The notes beneath the pieces are model-generated. The model ran no database searches and was not told the origin of the DNA. It saw only the letters and a program-made list of their open reading frames with translations. From Terriglobales bacterium (GTDB lineage: Bacteria > Acidobacteriota > Terriglobia > Terriglobales > Acidobacteriaceae), in assembly GCA_015655585.1 (NCBI GenBank), contig JAATEV010000109.1:1-64000 (forward strand): 64,000 nt of DNA. The letters are read 5' to 3'. This document shows positions 34,647 to 43,319 of this stretch, piece after piece. Every line of letters starts with the position of its first letter. Position 1 is the stretch's first letter. Made by a program: the position numbers and the translations under genes.

Positions 34647-34666
34647 CCCAAGGCTTTAGCCTTGGG
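34647..34666. repeat. Short palindrome of the GGCT-NN-AGCC family
   Basis: CCCAAGGCTTTAGCCTTGGG is a perfect 20-base palindrome in the 162-base gap between the M28 gene and the next gene. The core GGCT-NN-AGCC matches other copies in this window, while the outer base pairs differ in a paired way. Confidence 0.8.
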
Positions 34667-34771
34667 CCTCCCTCAGCCTCTGGGGTATGCCGTCCTTCCC
34701 CTGCCTCCTATTTCAACAAAGGGAAAATTCGGTTCGTCAAACACCGCCCATCCACCAAGTAAACTGATCCA

Positions 34772-35260
34772 GTGGCCGCACAACGCACACTCCCGCTCTT
34801 CGACCCAAAATCGAGCCCCTCATCCTGGAACGAGCGCATGTCGCCCGGCGAATACGCCGTCCACTACTCCAGCTTCGACCGCACCACCGCCTCCACGCCC
34901 TTCTGCACCGTCCTCAGCAGCCTCCCCGAAGCCGAAGCCTTCGCCCAGTCCCAGATCACCCAGAACCCCACCCTCCGCTGCCGCATCTACGACCACCACG
35001 GATTCATCGGCAAACCCATAGCCGAGTTCCGCGGTGCCGACTACAAGGGCGAGAGTGAGATCTCCGCCCGCTTCCGCCGCTGGGCTGGCTCCATCCTCTT
35101 CTTCGGCGGTCTCCTTCTCATCTTCTATGACTCCCTCCACAACTACGAACTTCTGTGGCCTGCGACCATCGGCATCCGCCTCATCTTCCCCGGCCTCATC
35201 CTCCTCATCACCGAGCTCGTCCTCATCCTCTATGCCCGCCGCAAGCATCAGGCAAAATGA
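34772..35260 (+). CDS. Hypothetical membrane protein
   Basis: A 162-residue protein with a soluble N-terminal half (WNERMSPGEYAVHYSSFDRT) and two C-terminal membrane segments (about 105-122 and 130-152). I start at GTG 34772; an ATG at 34838 would shorten it by 22 residues. Its stop overlaps the ATG of the cation-proton antiporter (ATGA), so the two are coupled. No family recognised. Confidence 0.65.
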   Translation: MAAQRTLPLFDPKSSPSSWNERMSPGEYAVHYSSFDRTTASTPFCTVLSSLPEAEAFAQSQITQNPTLRCRIYDHHGFIGKPIAEFRGADYKGESEISARFRRWAGSILFFGGLLLIFYDSLHNYELLWPATIGIRLIFPGLILLITELVLILYARRKHQAK

Positions 35261-36474
35261 CACTACTTCTGTTACAAATCGCCATCGTACTCGCGACGGT
35301 GCTTCTCTGCGGCTCCATCGCCCGTAAACTCGGCCAGTCCAGAGTCATCGGAGAGATCATCGGCGGCATCCTACTCGGCCCATCCGTACTCGCCCGCATC
35401 GCTCCCCATCTCTCTGCCACACTCTTCCCGCCACAATCTCTAGGCCCCTTCGACATCCTCAGCAACATCGGCCTCATCCTGTTCCTCTTCCTCATCGGCA
35501 CCGAGCTCGACTACAAACATCTTCGCGAGCAAAGGCTCACCGCCACCGTCACCAGCACCGGCAGCATCCTCCTCCCCTTCCTCCTCGGAATCCTCATCTC
35601 GCCCGGCCTCTACCACCGCTTCGCCCCACCCGGAGTCAGCCAGCCAGCCTTCACCCTCTTCCTCGGCATCTCCATGAGCATCACGGCCTTTCCCGTGCTC
35701 GCCCGCATCCTCGAAGAGCGCAACCTGCAATCCACCCCGCTCGGAACCACCGCCCTCCTGTGCGCCGCCGTCGATGACGTCTGCGCCTGGCTCCTCCTGG
35801 CCGTGGCCCTGACGCTACTCCCATCCCAGATCAGCTCCCAAACCAGCGCAATCCCCATAGCCCCCCGGCTGCTCTGGCTCGTCATCTACCTCGCGGCCAT
35901 GTTGTTTGTCATCCGCCCACTGGCCAGCCGTCTCGCCCGCCGCTACCCCGCGTTCTCCTACGAGACCTTCGCCATCATCATCGCCCTGGTGCTCGCCTCC
36001 GCCGCCGCCACCGCCGCCATAGGCGTCCACCCCCTCTTCGGAGCCTTCTTAGCTGGCCTATGCCTCCCCCGCATCCCGGAGTGGCAGAGCACCATCCGCA
36101 CCTACCTCAACAGCCTAGTCTCCGTCCTGCTGCTTCCACTCTTCTTCGCGCTCACCGGAATGCGTACCCGCCTCGACCTCCTCACCGGCACGCAAATCTG
36201 GCTATGGACAGCCCTCATCCTCATCCTCGCCGTAGCCGGAAAAGTCGGCGGCGCGGTCCTCGCCGCCCGTCTGACCGGCCAAACCTGGCAACATTCGTTA
36301 GCTCTGGGAGCCCTCCTGAACACACGCGGCCTAGTAGAGCTGATTGTCCTCAACATCGCCTACAACGCGCACGTCTTCACTCCCACCCTCTTCACCATGT
36401 TCGTCCTCATGGCCCTCGTCACCACCATGATGACCACCCCTCTCCTAAACCTCCTCCGCATCGAGAGCGCATAA
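35257..36474 (+). CDS. CPA2-type cation:proton antiporter
   Basis: A 405-residue protein with about 12 hydrophobic segments and the CPA2/Kef signatures GEIIGGILLGPSVLARI, LILFLFLIGTELDY, MSITAFPVLARILEE, the acidic pair AAVDDVCAW (antiport site) and HPLFGAFLAGLCLP. There is no C-terminal TrkA-N regulatory domain. The usual role is Na+/H+ or K+/H+ exchange. The coupled small membrane protein may be an accessory subunit. Confidence 0.9.
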   Translation: MTLLLLQIAIVLATVLLCGSIARKLGQSRVIGEIIGGILLGPSVLARIAPHLSATLFPPQSLGPFDILSNIGLILFLFLIGTELDYKHLREQRLTATVTSTGSILLPFLLGILISPGLYHRFAPPGVSQPAFTLFLGISMSITAFPVLARILEERNLQSTPLGTTALLCAAVDDVCAWLLLAVALTLLPSQISSQTSAIPIAPRLLWLVIYLAAMLFVIRPLASRLARRYPAFSYETFAIIIALVLASAAATAAIGVHPLFGAFLAGLCLPRIPEWQSTIRTYLNSLVSVLLLPLFFALTGMRTRLDLLTGTQIWLWTALILILAVAGKVGGAVLAARLTGQTWQHSLALGALLNTRGLVELIVLNIAYNAHVFTPTLFTMFVLMALVTTMMTTPLLNLLRIESA

Positions 36475-36535
36475 CCTCGCCTTGAGTAAGAAGTCAGAGA
36501 AAAGACCTGAGGCTTATCTCCACTGCAAGCAAGCC

Positions 36536-37177
36536 TTACCTCGAAACGGCATGTGTTCCAGGCCCATTCGCCTCAGCCTCCGCCCGATCAATCGCCGCAT
36601 ACAACTGGTCCGGCTCCGTCACCTCAATCCAACGGTGCGCCGTCGCCACCACCAGCGTCGGAGTATGCATCACGCCCGTCTTCCGTGCCAGCGCACAATC
36701 CGCCTCCACCTCCGCCGCGCACTTGCCCGTCGGATCGATCACAAACGGCATCGCCTGCCCATGCGCTTGGAACCACCTCCGCGAAAACTGCTGCAAATCC
36801 TCCGGCCCCGCAATCAACCGCTGATTGGCAAACACATCCTTGCGAAAGTCCTCCGCCATCTGCAATGACACCTTGTCCTCCAGATACCGCGCATAGATCG
36901 CTCCCTGCCGCGACCACACATGCCCCGGAATAATGAAGTCATGGTGTACCCGAGGAATGTGATAGCGGCTCATCGCCTCCCGCACCATAGGCGAAACCTG
37001 CGCGCACAGCGGACACTCCAGGTCCTCGAACTCGATGATCGCCACCTTCGCGCCGCTAGGCGGACGAAATACCGAAGTATCTTTGAACGCCGTAGCACGC
37101 TCCGGCGGCATCGCCATCTGTGCGCCAGCCGGAACAATCGAAGCAAGAAGCAGAGCCATCCCAAGACGATTCTTCAT
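36536..37177 (-). CDS. Periplasmic DsbA-like thioredoxin-fold protein
   Basis: A 213-residue protein with a signal peptide (about 1-20, LGMALLLASIVPAGAQ) and the thioredoxin-fold active site VAIIEFEDLECPLCAQV (CPLC). The cis-Pro loop follows as GVMHTPTLVV. The family catalyses disulfide exchange in the periplasm. I start at the ATG at 37177, since the frame upstream is Cys/Met-rich and has no ribosome binding site. It stands between the antiporter and panC. Confidence 0.85.
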   Translation of the reverse strand: MKNRLGMALLLASIVPAGAQMAMPPERATAFKDTSVFRPPSGAKVAIIEFEDLECPLCAQVSPMVREAMSRYHIPRVHHDFIIPGHVWSRQGAIYARYLEDKVSLQMAEDFRKDVFANQRLIAGPEDLQQFSRRWFQAHGQAMPFVIDPTGKCAAEVEADCALARKTGVMHTPTLVVATAHRWIEVTEPDQLYAAIDRAEAEANGPGTHAVSR

Positions 37178-37218
37178 GGCACCCATTCTAGCCGTCTGCT
37201 TCATCCGGCAATCGCACA

Positions 37219-38061
37219 TCAAACCACAAAGTTATCGATCAGCCGAGTCTTCCCCACAAACGCCGCCACCGCCACCAGCGTCCCCGGCCCCACCTGCTCC
37301 ACCGGCAGCAGAGTCCCAGAGTCCACTACCGCCAGAAAATCCACCACCACCCCGTCCTGCGCCTTCAACACACCCATCCCCGCATCCATCAAAGCCGCGC
37401 TGGAAACCTCTCCCCCCGCAATCCTCCCCTGCATCTCACCCAATGCGCGATGCAGCACCAAGGCCCGTTGCCGCTCCTCCGCGCTCAGGTAAGCGTTCCT
37501 GCTGCTCAAAGCCAGCCCATCCGCGTCCCGCACAATCGGACACCCAACAATCTCCACCTCAAAGTTCAGGTCAGCAACCATCCGCCGCAACACCGCCACC
37601 TGAGCGGCGTCCTTCATCCCGAAAAAAGCTCTGCACCGCCCCACCGCATGAAACAGCTTCGTCACCACCGTAGCCACGCCGGTAAAGTGCCCCGGCCGCG
37701 AAGCCCCATCCAGCCTGTCGCCGATTCCCGCCACCGTCACCGTAGTCTCCGCGCCCGCCGGATACATCTCCGCCACCTCCGGCGCAAATAAAGCCTCCAC
37801 ACCCTCCGCCGTAAGCCGTTCCACGTCCTGCTCAAACGTGCGCGGATACTTCGCAAGGTCCTCCTTCGGCCCAAACTGCAACGGGTTCACAAAGATCGAA
37901 GCCACCACCACTCCGCACTCCGCCTTGGCCCGCCGCACCAGCGAAAGATGCCCTTCATGCAGAGCCCCCATCGTAGGCACAAACCCAACCACCTGCCCCG
38001 CAGCCCGAAACTCCGCACAAACCCGCTGCATCTCCGCCACCGTAGTCACAATCCGCATCAT
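37219..38061 (-). CDS. panC: Pantothenate synthetase PanC
   Basis: PanC joins pantoate and beta-alanine with ATP to make pantothenate. The 280-residue product has the HIGH-like motif VPTMGALHEGHLSLVRRAK, VVASIFVNPLQFGPKEDL, ATPase contacts FFGMKDAAQVAVLRRMV and the second signature DGLALSSRNAYLS. Two adjacent ATGs (38061, 38058) follow GAGGGA. panB lies 228 bases upstream on the same strand; a panE-like gene is at 2.6 kb. Confidence 0.95.
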   Translation of the reverse strand: MMRIVTTVAEMQRVCAEFRAAGQVVGFVPTMGALHEGHLSLVRRAKAECGVVVASIFVNPLQFGPKEDLAKYPRTFEQDVERLTAEGVEALFAPEVAEMYPAGAETTVTVAGIGDRLDGASRPGHFTGVATVVTKLFHAVGRCRAFFGMKDAAQVAVLRRMVADLNFEVEIVGCPIVRDADGLALSSRNAYLSAEERQRALVLHRALGEMQGRIAGGEVSSAALMDAGMGVLKAQDGVVVDFLAVVDSGTLLPVEQVGPGTLVAVAAFVGKTRLIDNFVV

Positions 38062-38289
38062 TCCCTCACTCGAACTCACAACACAAATCATCTACACCGA
38101 AGCAGCGAAGCTGCGCAGTAAAGAAACATCAGTATTTTGCTTTTGTTCTTGCTGTTGCCGTTGTCTGTTCTAGCCTTTAATCCAGCATTTGTCTTTAAAT
38201 CGCCGTTGTCTTTCATCCGCGCCAATCCGCGAAATCCGCGGTCGCAAGTCTTTAAAATCAGTCTTTATCCCTTTGATCACCGTTACGCC
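38062..38289. other. panB-panC spacer
   Basis: This 228-base gap has no open frame of note. It contains CTTGCTGTTGCCGTTG-type tracts like those in the interspersed repeats at 58 and 62.8 kb, and a CCGCGCCAATCCGCG / GAAATCCGCGG run with short internal repeats. It may be degenerate repeat material. Confidence 0.4.
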
Positions 38290-39189
38290 TTACTCCCCGG
38301 CCCCCACCTTCATCTCCATCAGCTCCCGAGTCTCCTGCGACAGGTGATAGCTCTCAGCATCCGCCGGAAACCGCCGGGCCTCCACATCCGCCTTGTATTC
38401 GTTCAACGCGCCAAGCATCACCCCAGCCACATCCGCGTATCGCCGCACAAACTTCGCCGGAGCCGCAAACGTCATCGACATCATGTCATGCAGCACCAGG
38501 ATCTGCCCATCGCACTCCGGCCCTGCGCCAATCCCGATCGTCGGCACCCGCAGCTCCTCTGTCACCACCTTCGCCAGCTCTCGCGGAACGCCCTCCAGCA
38601 CAATCGCAAACGCGCCCGCCTCTTCCAGGGCCAGCGCATCGGCGCGCAGCTCGTCGATCGCCGCCATCGTCTTGCCCTGCACCTTGTACCCACCCATTCG
38701 ATGCACGCTCTGCGGAGTCAGCCCGATATGCCCCATCACCGGAACCTCCGCGTCCACAATCCTCTTCACCAGCTCCGCCCGCTCGCGTCCGCCCTCCAGC
38801 TTCACCGCCTCCGCGCCTGCTTCCTTCACAAACCGCACCGCGTTCGCCACGCCCTCCCGAGCATCCACCTGGTAGCTGCCAAACGGCATATCCGACACCA
38901 CCAGCGCCCGCCGCACCCCGCGCCGAACGCCCCGCGTATACAGCAGCATCTCGTCCATCGTGATCGCCAGCGTATTCTCCTGCCCCTGCATCACCATCGC
39001 CAGCGAGTCGCCTACCAGCACAAAGTCCAGCCCAGCCTCATCCACCAGCCGCGCCGAGGCATAGTCATATGCCGTCACCGCCGCAATCGGCCGGTGCAGC
39101 ATTTTTTTTTCCAGCAACGAGGGAACCGTAACCTTCGTCAGCGACGCGCCACCACCCGCCGCCTCGGTACGAAACGTAGTCAAGCTCAT
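38290..39189 (-). CDS. panB: 3-methyl-2-oxobutanoate hydroxymethyltransferase PanB
   Basis: PanB adds a hydroxymethyl group from methylene-tetrahydrofolate to 2-oxoisovalerate, the first committed step to pantothenate. The 299-residue product has AAVTAYDYASARLVDEAG, FVLVGDSLAMVMQGQENT, VVSDMPFGSYQ, VKLEGG, PVMGHIGLTPQSVHRMGG, FAIVLEGVP and PTIGIGAGPECDGQILVLHD, all family signatures. The ATG at 39189 has GGAG seven bases upstream; earlier frames add unlikely residues. An A8 run (plus strand T8, 39107-39114) lies within the gene. Confidence 0.95.
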   Translation of the reverse strand: MSLTTFRTEAAGGGASLTKVTVPSLLEKKMLHRPIAAVTAYDYASARLVDEAGLDFVLVGDSLAMVMQGQENTLAITMDEMLLYTRGVRRGVRRALVVSDMPFGSYQVDAREGVANAVRFVKEAGAEAVKLEGGRERAELVKRIVDAEVPVMGHIGLTPQSVHRMGGYKVQGKTMAAIDELRADALALEEAGAFAIVLEGVPRELAKVVTEELRVPTIGIGAGPECDGQILVLHDMMSMTFAAPAKFVRRYADVAGVMLGALNEYKADVEARRFPADAESYHLSQETRELMEMKVGAGE

Positions 39190-39434
39190 AACCATCTCCA
39201 GTACAGCTCCACCGCGCGTCCTCTTATCAATCAAGAACTTTGGCCGGATACCGCCTGCCCCGGCAACCTCCCGGGTCCGCTTAAAACCCTACGCCTCCTC
39301 GCCTATCGTCCGCAAGCAACTATCTTGCAAACATACCCCCGCAAACGAGAGTTGTACTCCACCGCAATTTGCCTCATTCTGTCTATGTGAAGGCGTTTTT
39401 CTGGAGCAAGCGGAACCCCTTATTCGACAGGAGC

Positions 39435-39965
39435 ATGGGCAGCGTGTCGAGAGGGAAGATCATGCAACTGTCCGTTCTCGCGCTGTGCTCATTCGCTGTT
39501 CTTCCCCTTCAGGCGTCTTCTCCAGACACCTCTCCCCTGCCGGTCTCCGCCGTGGCCGATAAAGTAGTCGTCCTCAAAGGCGAAAGAAAGCTCCAGCTCC
39601 TCCACGGCGCCGAAGTGCTGAAGACATACAGGGTCGCCTTAGGCGGCTCCCCCGTCGGCCCCAAGAGCAAACAAGGCGACCACAAGACCCCCGAAGGCAC
39701 CTACATCCTCGACCGCCACAACCCCCACAGCCTGTACCACCGGTCCATCCACATCTCCTACCCCAACGACGAAGACGTAGCCCGAGCGCGCAAGCTGGGC
39801 GTCCTCACCGGCGGCGACGTCTTCCTCCACGGCCTGCCCAACGACTTCCGCGGCCTGCTCGCCCCCGGCGACTGGACCGACGGCTGCATCGCCCTCACCA
39901 ACGAAGAGATCGACGAGATCTGGCGCGTCGTGCCCGACGGCACCCCCATAGAAATCAAGCCCTAG
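39435..39965 (+). CDS. Secreted L,D-transpeptidase (YkuD domain)
   Basis: A 176-residue protein (start at 39435) with a signal peptide (about 1-28, GKIMQLSVLALCSFAVLPL) and a YkuD domain with the catalytic site VFLHGLPND...WTDGCIALT (His and Cys visible). The usual role is 3-3 peptidoglycan cross-links or anchoring of proteins to peptidoglycan. Alternative starts are ATG 39462, which has the better GAGGGAAG spacing but lacks the basic n-region, and 39369. It is convergent with a second L,D-transpeptidase gene, 12 bases away. Confidence 0.85.
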   Translation: MGSVSRGKIMQLSVLALCSFAVLPLQASSPDTSPLPVSAVADKVVVLKGERKLQLLHGAEVLKTYRVALGGSPVGPKSKQGDHKTPEGTYILDRHNPHSLYHRSIHISYPNDEDVARARKLGVLTGGDVFLHGLPNDFRGLLAPGDWTDGCIALTNEEIDEIWRVVPDGTPIEIKP

Positions 39966-39977
39966 CCATCCGCATTC

Positions 39978-41732
39978 TTACTTAGGATACGGATACCCCC
40001 GAGCCAGACTAAGCCGCAAAGTCCGGTCATGGTCATAGATATCGTGGAAGAAGTGAACCTCGCCGTTCTCATTCACCACCACGGTCATGTAGAAGATCAT
40101 CACCGGAATCACCGGCGAGACGTTCACCCGCACATTATCCCCGCCCGCCTGCATCGCGTGCTTCACCTTGTCCAAATCCCAGCCGGGAGTCTTCCTCAGC
40201 AGCCAAGCCGCAAGCTGCGCCGGGTACTCCACGTGGATGCACCCATGGCTGCTCACGCGCTTGATCTCGCCCTCAGCCCCGTCCACCTCCTGCGAGAACA
40301 TATCCAGACTCTCCGGCGTGTCGTGGATATAAACATCATGCGCATTCGGGAACATGAACTTGATCAGCCCCATCCCGTTCTCCGGCCCCGGCGGCTGCCT
40401 CACCGCCAGCTTGCCCGCCCGTATCTGCTGCAACATCGCAGGCGTCACATTCCCCTCGCGAATCGCCTTCCCACCCCCACCCCCACCCACCAGCTCCAGG
40501 TCGTTCTCCTCCAGCGACGGATTCTTCTCCAGCTCCGGCACAATCTCGTTCTTCAGAATGTTCGGCGTAGGCGTCCAGTACGGACGGAAGATCATGTACT
40601 GAATATTGTTCTCGAACATGGGCGTCTGGTGGTTATAGTCCTCGCCCACATTCACCCGCATCGTAATGTCCACGCCCATCTTCTCGTTGAAGCCATACAG
40701 CCGAAACTCCGGAACATTAATCACCACCGGCGGCTGTGTGAACTTGTACGGCAGCCAGCGATACCGCTCCAGCGCCAACTGCATCTGGCCAATCCTGTCC
40801 TTCAGCGGAACATTCATCTCCACCACCGTCTTGTAGTCCAAATCACCCGAAGGCCGCATCCCCAGACGCCCCTGGAAGTGCTTCACCGCATCCACCAGCG
40901 GCCCCTCATACACCTTCGCATCCGCCGGAACCGTCACCGTCTCCGGCAGATCGCCCAGCAGCCGCAGCCGCGCCGCCAGCCCCGCCACCCCCGTGTACTG
41001 GCCGCCCGGCAACACCCCACCCACGTCCAGCACCTTCTCGCCATCGCCCGTCTTCGCCAACTCCATATAATGCTGCAAAGCCCCCAGCAACCGCTTATAC
41101 CCCGGAAACGGCGGCTCCACCGCCACCAGTTCCGCACGCAGATCAGTGCCCTCAGCACTATTCACCAGCCGTTCGCGAACATACTGCGGTAGATCCAGCT
41201 TCTTGTAGCTGACATCGAACTCAAACCCTAGGTTCTCCGGGTTCACCCTGCCAATATGCGTGTCGGAGATATACCGCATCACGCAAACCGTAAGCGCCGC
41301 ATCGAACCGGGCCTCATCGTCAGCCCCATGCGCACCCTTCAGCAAAGCCAGCCGATCCGCCCAGCGCGAGCCATCATAATCCTCCGCCAGCAAACCCTTA
41401 GTATCCGCATCCCGCAAGATACCGATAAGCGCAAGCGCCTGAGGCGTAGGCGCTCCATTAGCAACCCAAGCCAGCCTGTACCCAACAGGCCGATAAAAAT
41501 TCACCACATGCGCCCGATAGTCCGAGAAATCAGGCCAACGCAGATCATCAAGACGCCCAGCAGCCGCAATCGCACTAAGCCGCCCCGCCACACCATCCGC
41601 AGCCTGCACCGCACCAGCCTTCACGCCAGCCGCAGGAGAACTCTTCCGAGCCTGAGCAAAGCTCCGCCCGCCAGAAGGCATCAAAACAGCAAAAAACAAA
41701 GTGGCAATCTCAAGTCGCCGTAGAGAGCGCAC
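39978..41732 (-). CDS. YcbB-like L,D-transpeptidase
   Basis: A 584-residue secreted protein with a signal peptide (about 1-27, ending SFAQA), an N-terminal scaffold, a peptidoglycan-binding-like region (VDAVKHFQGRLGMRPSGDL) and a C-terminal YkuD domain with VYIHDTPESLDMFSQEVDG and SSHGCIHVEYP (catalytic Cys). The layout matches YcbB/LdtD. The start is GTG 41732 after GGAGGAAT. A glycine run (VGGGGGGK, about 430) is an oddity. It is convergent with the small L,D-transpeptidase. Confidence 0.88.
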   Translation of the reverse strand: MRSLRRLEIATLFFAVLMPSGGRSFAQARKSSPAAGVKAGAVQAADGVAGRLSAIAAAGRLDDLRWPDFSDYRAHVVNFYRPVGYRLAWVANGAPTPQALALIGILRDADTKGLLAEDYDGSRWADRLALLKGAHGADDEARFDAALTVCVMRYISDTHIGRVNPENLGFEFDVSYKKLDLPQYVRERLVNSAEGTDLRAELVAVEPPFPGYKRLLGALQHYMELAKTGDGEKVLDVGGVLPGGQYTGVAGLAARLRLLGDLPETVTVPADAKVYEGPLVDAVKHFQGRLGMRPSGDLDYKTVVEMNVPLKDRIGQMQLALERYRWLPYKFTQPPVVINVPEFRLYGFNEKMGVDITMRVNVGEDYNHQTPMFENNIQYMIFRPYWTPTPNILKNEIVPELEKNPSLEENDLELVGGGGGGKAIREGNVTPAMLQQIRAGKLAVRQPPGPENGMGLIKFMFPNAHDVYIHDTPESLDMFSQEVDGAEGEIKRVSSHGCIHVEYPAQLAAWLLRKTPGWDLDKVKHAMQAGGDNVRVNVSPVIPVMIFYMTVVVNENGEVHFFHDIYDHDRTLRLSLARGYPYPK

Positions 41733-42092
41733 GAGTCATTCCTCCAAGGGGAGACTAACGAATCATCCTGTCCAGATACGCGGCCCATCATACGCAGCCA
41801 TCATCTCTGGATGATTACGAAATCGCTTCGCCATCCATCGAAAAGCGAGAACGGCGTTTCGCAGGACGAACGCACAACCTGATCACCCATTGCTTTTTCC
41901 TCTTTGTTGTCATTCCCGAAGGGAATCTGCGTTTCTTCGCAGGACGACTGTTTTGAACCGGGATCATCACCTCCAAACATGGGCGTTTCTCCTTACCTAT
42001 TTCTTTTGGAGGATGGGATTTAATGCCAGAATATCTGCACAACCACGAATTTTGATTCCTTTTGTCGTTCGATTCTAGTTATTCTCCGAACC
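41733..42092. other. Intergenic stretch with one REP-like palindrome
   Basis: No gene seen. It contains the motif GTCATTCCCGAAGGGAATCTGC (as two halves around TTCCC-GAA-GGGAA) at 41909-41930, which recurs four times elsewhere in the window. Small GTTTCGCAGGACGA-like direct repeats (about 41853 and 41931) stand on each side of it. Confidence 0.6.
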
Positions 42093-42896
42093 ATGAGGCA
42101 GAGAGGAATACTTCACTTCATCCTGATTCTTGTTGTTGGTCTAGTCGGTACACTCAGCGCCTACGCGCAATCGATTTCCGGAGTGATATTAGATTCAGAA
42201 GGAAAGCCGCTGACTGGCGTAGAAGTCTACGGCACCCAGGAGAGTTGCTGCCCTATGTCCGTGCCTTGGATGGTTACGGGGTCGAATGGGAAGTATGTGC
42301 TTAAAAACGCTGGGCCAATACTCCATTTCCGTCGGATTGATTTGAGACCGATGTCGTTACGAATTGTTGGGACCCGCACACTCAACGCTACTATGATGTC
42401 CAGCGAATCATCCATGATCATACCGATGTGCGAAGGATCGACTTCTAGCCGATTCGGTGATTTTTTAAAATTTAGGCCTTCGCCCGCACATCGCATTCAG
42501 TCTGGTCGAGATGTCGACTATGAATCGTACGGATTCCAGTCGGTTGGCGGAGGCTCGCTCGAAAGCTGGTTCGGACCAACTGCTGCAAGCGTCGACACAT
42601 TCAAGGATCGGTATATCAGATCTAAGGAGTTCTCTGAACGTGCTGTCTTTGTACCCACATTGGGTGTAGTTGGAATAGATGCGTCAGGTACATACTTTAA
42701 CGGCAGGCGATGGCGGTGGGTCGGAACCAACCCAGAAATTCCAAAGGCCGCATCTTTATCTGAGCAACCGAGATATACATGGCATCTGAGTGTGGCTACG
42801 AATGGTATTGGTTATGACAACGCTTCGGCGGATGACCAGAAAGCGTTCGATGCAGTCATTGATTCCGCTTGCGCACGCAATGTTCTCGAGCATTAG
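42093..42896 (+). CDS. Secreted protein with carboxypeptidase-regulatory-like start; low GC
   Basis: A 267-residue protein with a signal peptide (about 1-25, FILILVVGLVGTLSAYAQ) and SISGVILDSEGKPLTGVEVYG, which resembles CarboxypepD_reg-like domains. The rest is not recognised; Tyr/Ser/Gly-rich stretches and a Cys near the C-terminus (SACARNVLEH) are visible. Codon use is visibly less GC-rich than its neighbours, with many AT-ending codons, which suggests recent transfer. It stands alone between the repeat-bearing gap and the small membrane protein. Confidence 0.7.
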   Translation: MRQRGILHFILILVVGLVGTLSAYAQSISGVILDSEGKPLTGVEVYGTQESCCPMSVPWMVTGSNGKYVLKNAGPILHFRRIDLRPMSLRIVGTRTLNATMMSSESSMIIPMCEGSTSSRFGDFLKFRPSPAHRIQSGRDVDYESYGFQSVGGGSLESWFGPTAASVDTFKDRYIRSKEFSERAVFVPTLGVVGIDASGTYFNGRRWRWVGTNPEIPKAASLSEQPRYTWHLSVATNGIGYDNASADDQKAFDAVIDSACARNVLEH

Positions 42897-43031
42897 GCAT
42901 CCCTGAGCCGCTATAGTGTCGTCGCCAGTTACGCAGCATTAGCAAGGGAAAGTAGGCTTATAGGAAGCTGCAACCTCTCCCCGAATTACGGCTCATGCCG
43001 AACGCGAACAAGCCAGATCATCACCAAACCC

Positions 43032-43205
43032 TCACCGAGCAAAAATCTGGTGCACCATAAACCCAAGAAAACCCATAACCGCAAACACCGTCCCGAACAA
43101 GCCCGAAGCGATAAAGATCGAAGCCGCCCGCTTCTTCTCCGGGGTCGGCGGTGTAATCCCCACGGTCATGATGAATCCATCCACAATGCCATCGATCAGG
43201 TGCAT
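43032..43205 (-). CDS. 57-residue membrane protein
   Basis: A small protein, MHLIDGIVDGFIMTVGITPP, then TPEKKRAASIFIASGLFGTV and on, with one transmembrane segment (about 30-50) and a short basic run before it (PEKKRAA). AGGAGG lies seven bases before the ATG, which is a strong support. No known family. The neighbouring genes are transcribed away, so it is a single-gene unit. Confidence 0.65.
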   Translation of the reverse strand: MHLIDGIVDGFIMTVGITPPTPEKKRAASIFIASGLFGTVFAVMGFLGFMVHQIFAR

Positions 43206-43319
43206 CTCACTACCTCCTGCTGCTCATCTTTAGAGATACTCCTCCGCACCCGCCCATAGTGGTCTATTCTTGCTTCCTCCTGTCAGTTCTTGCGGCAAAG
43301 CCTCCCGCAAGTCACTATC

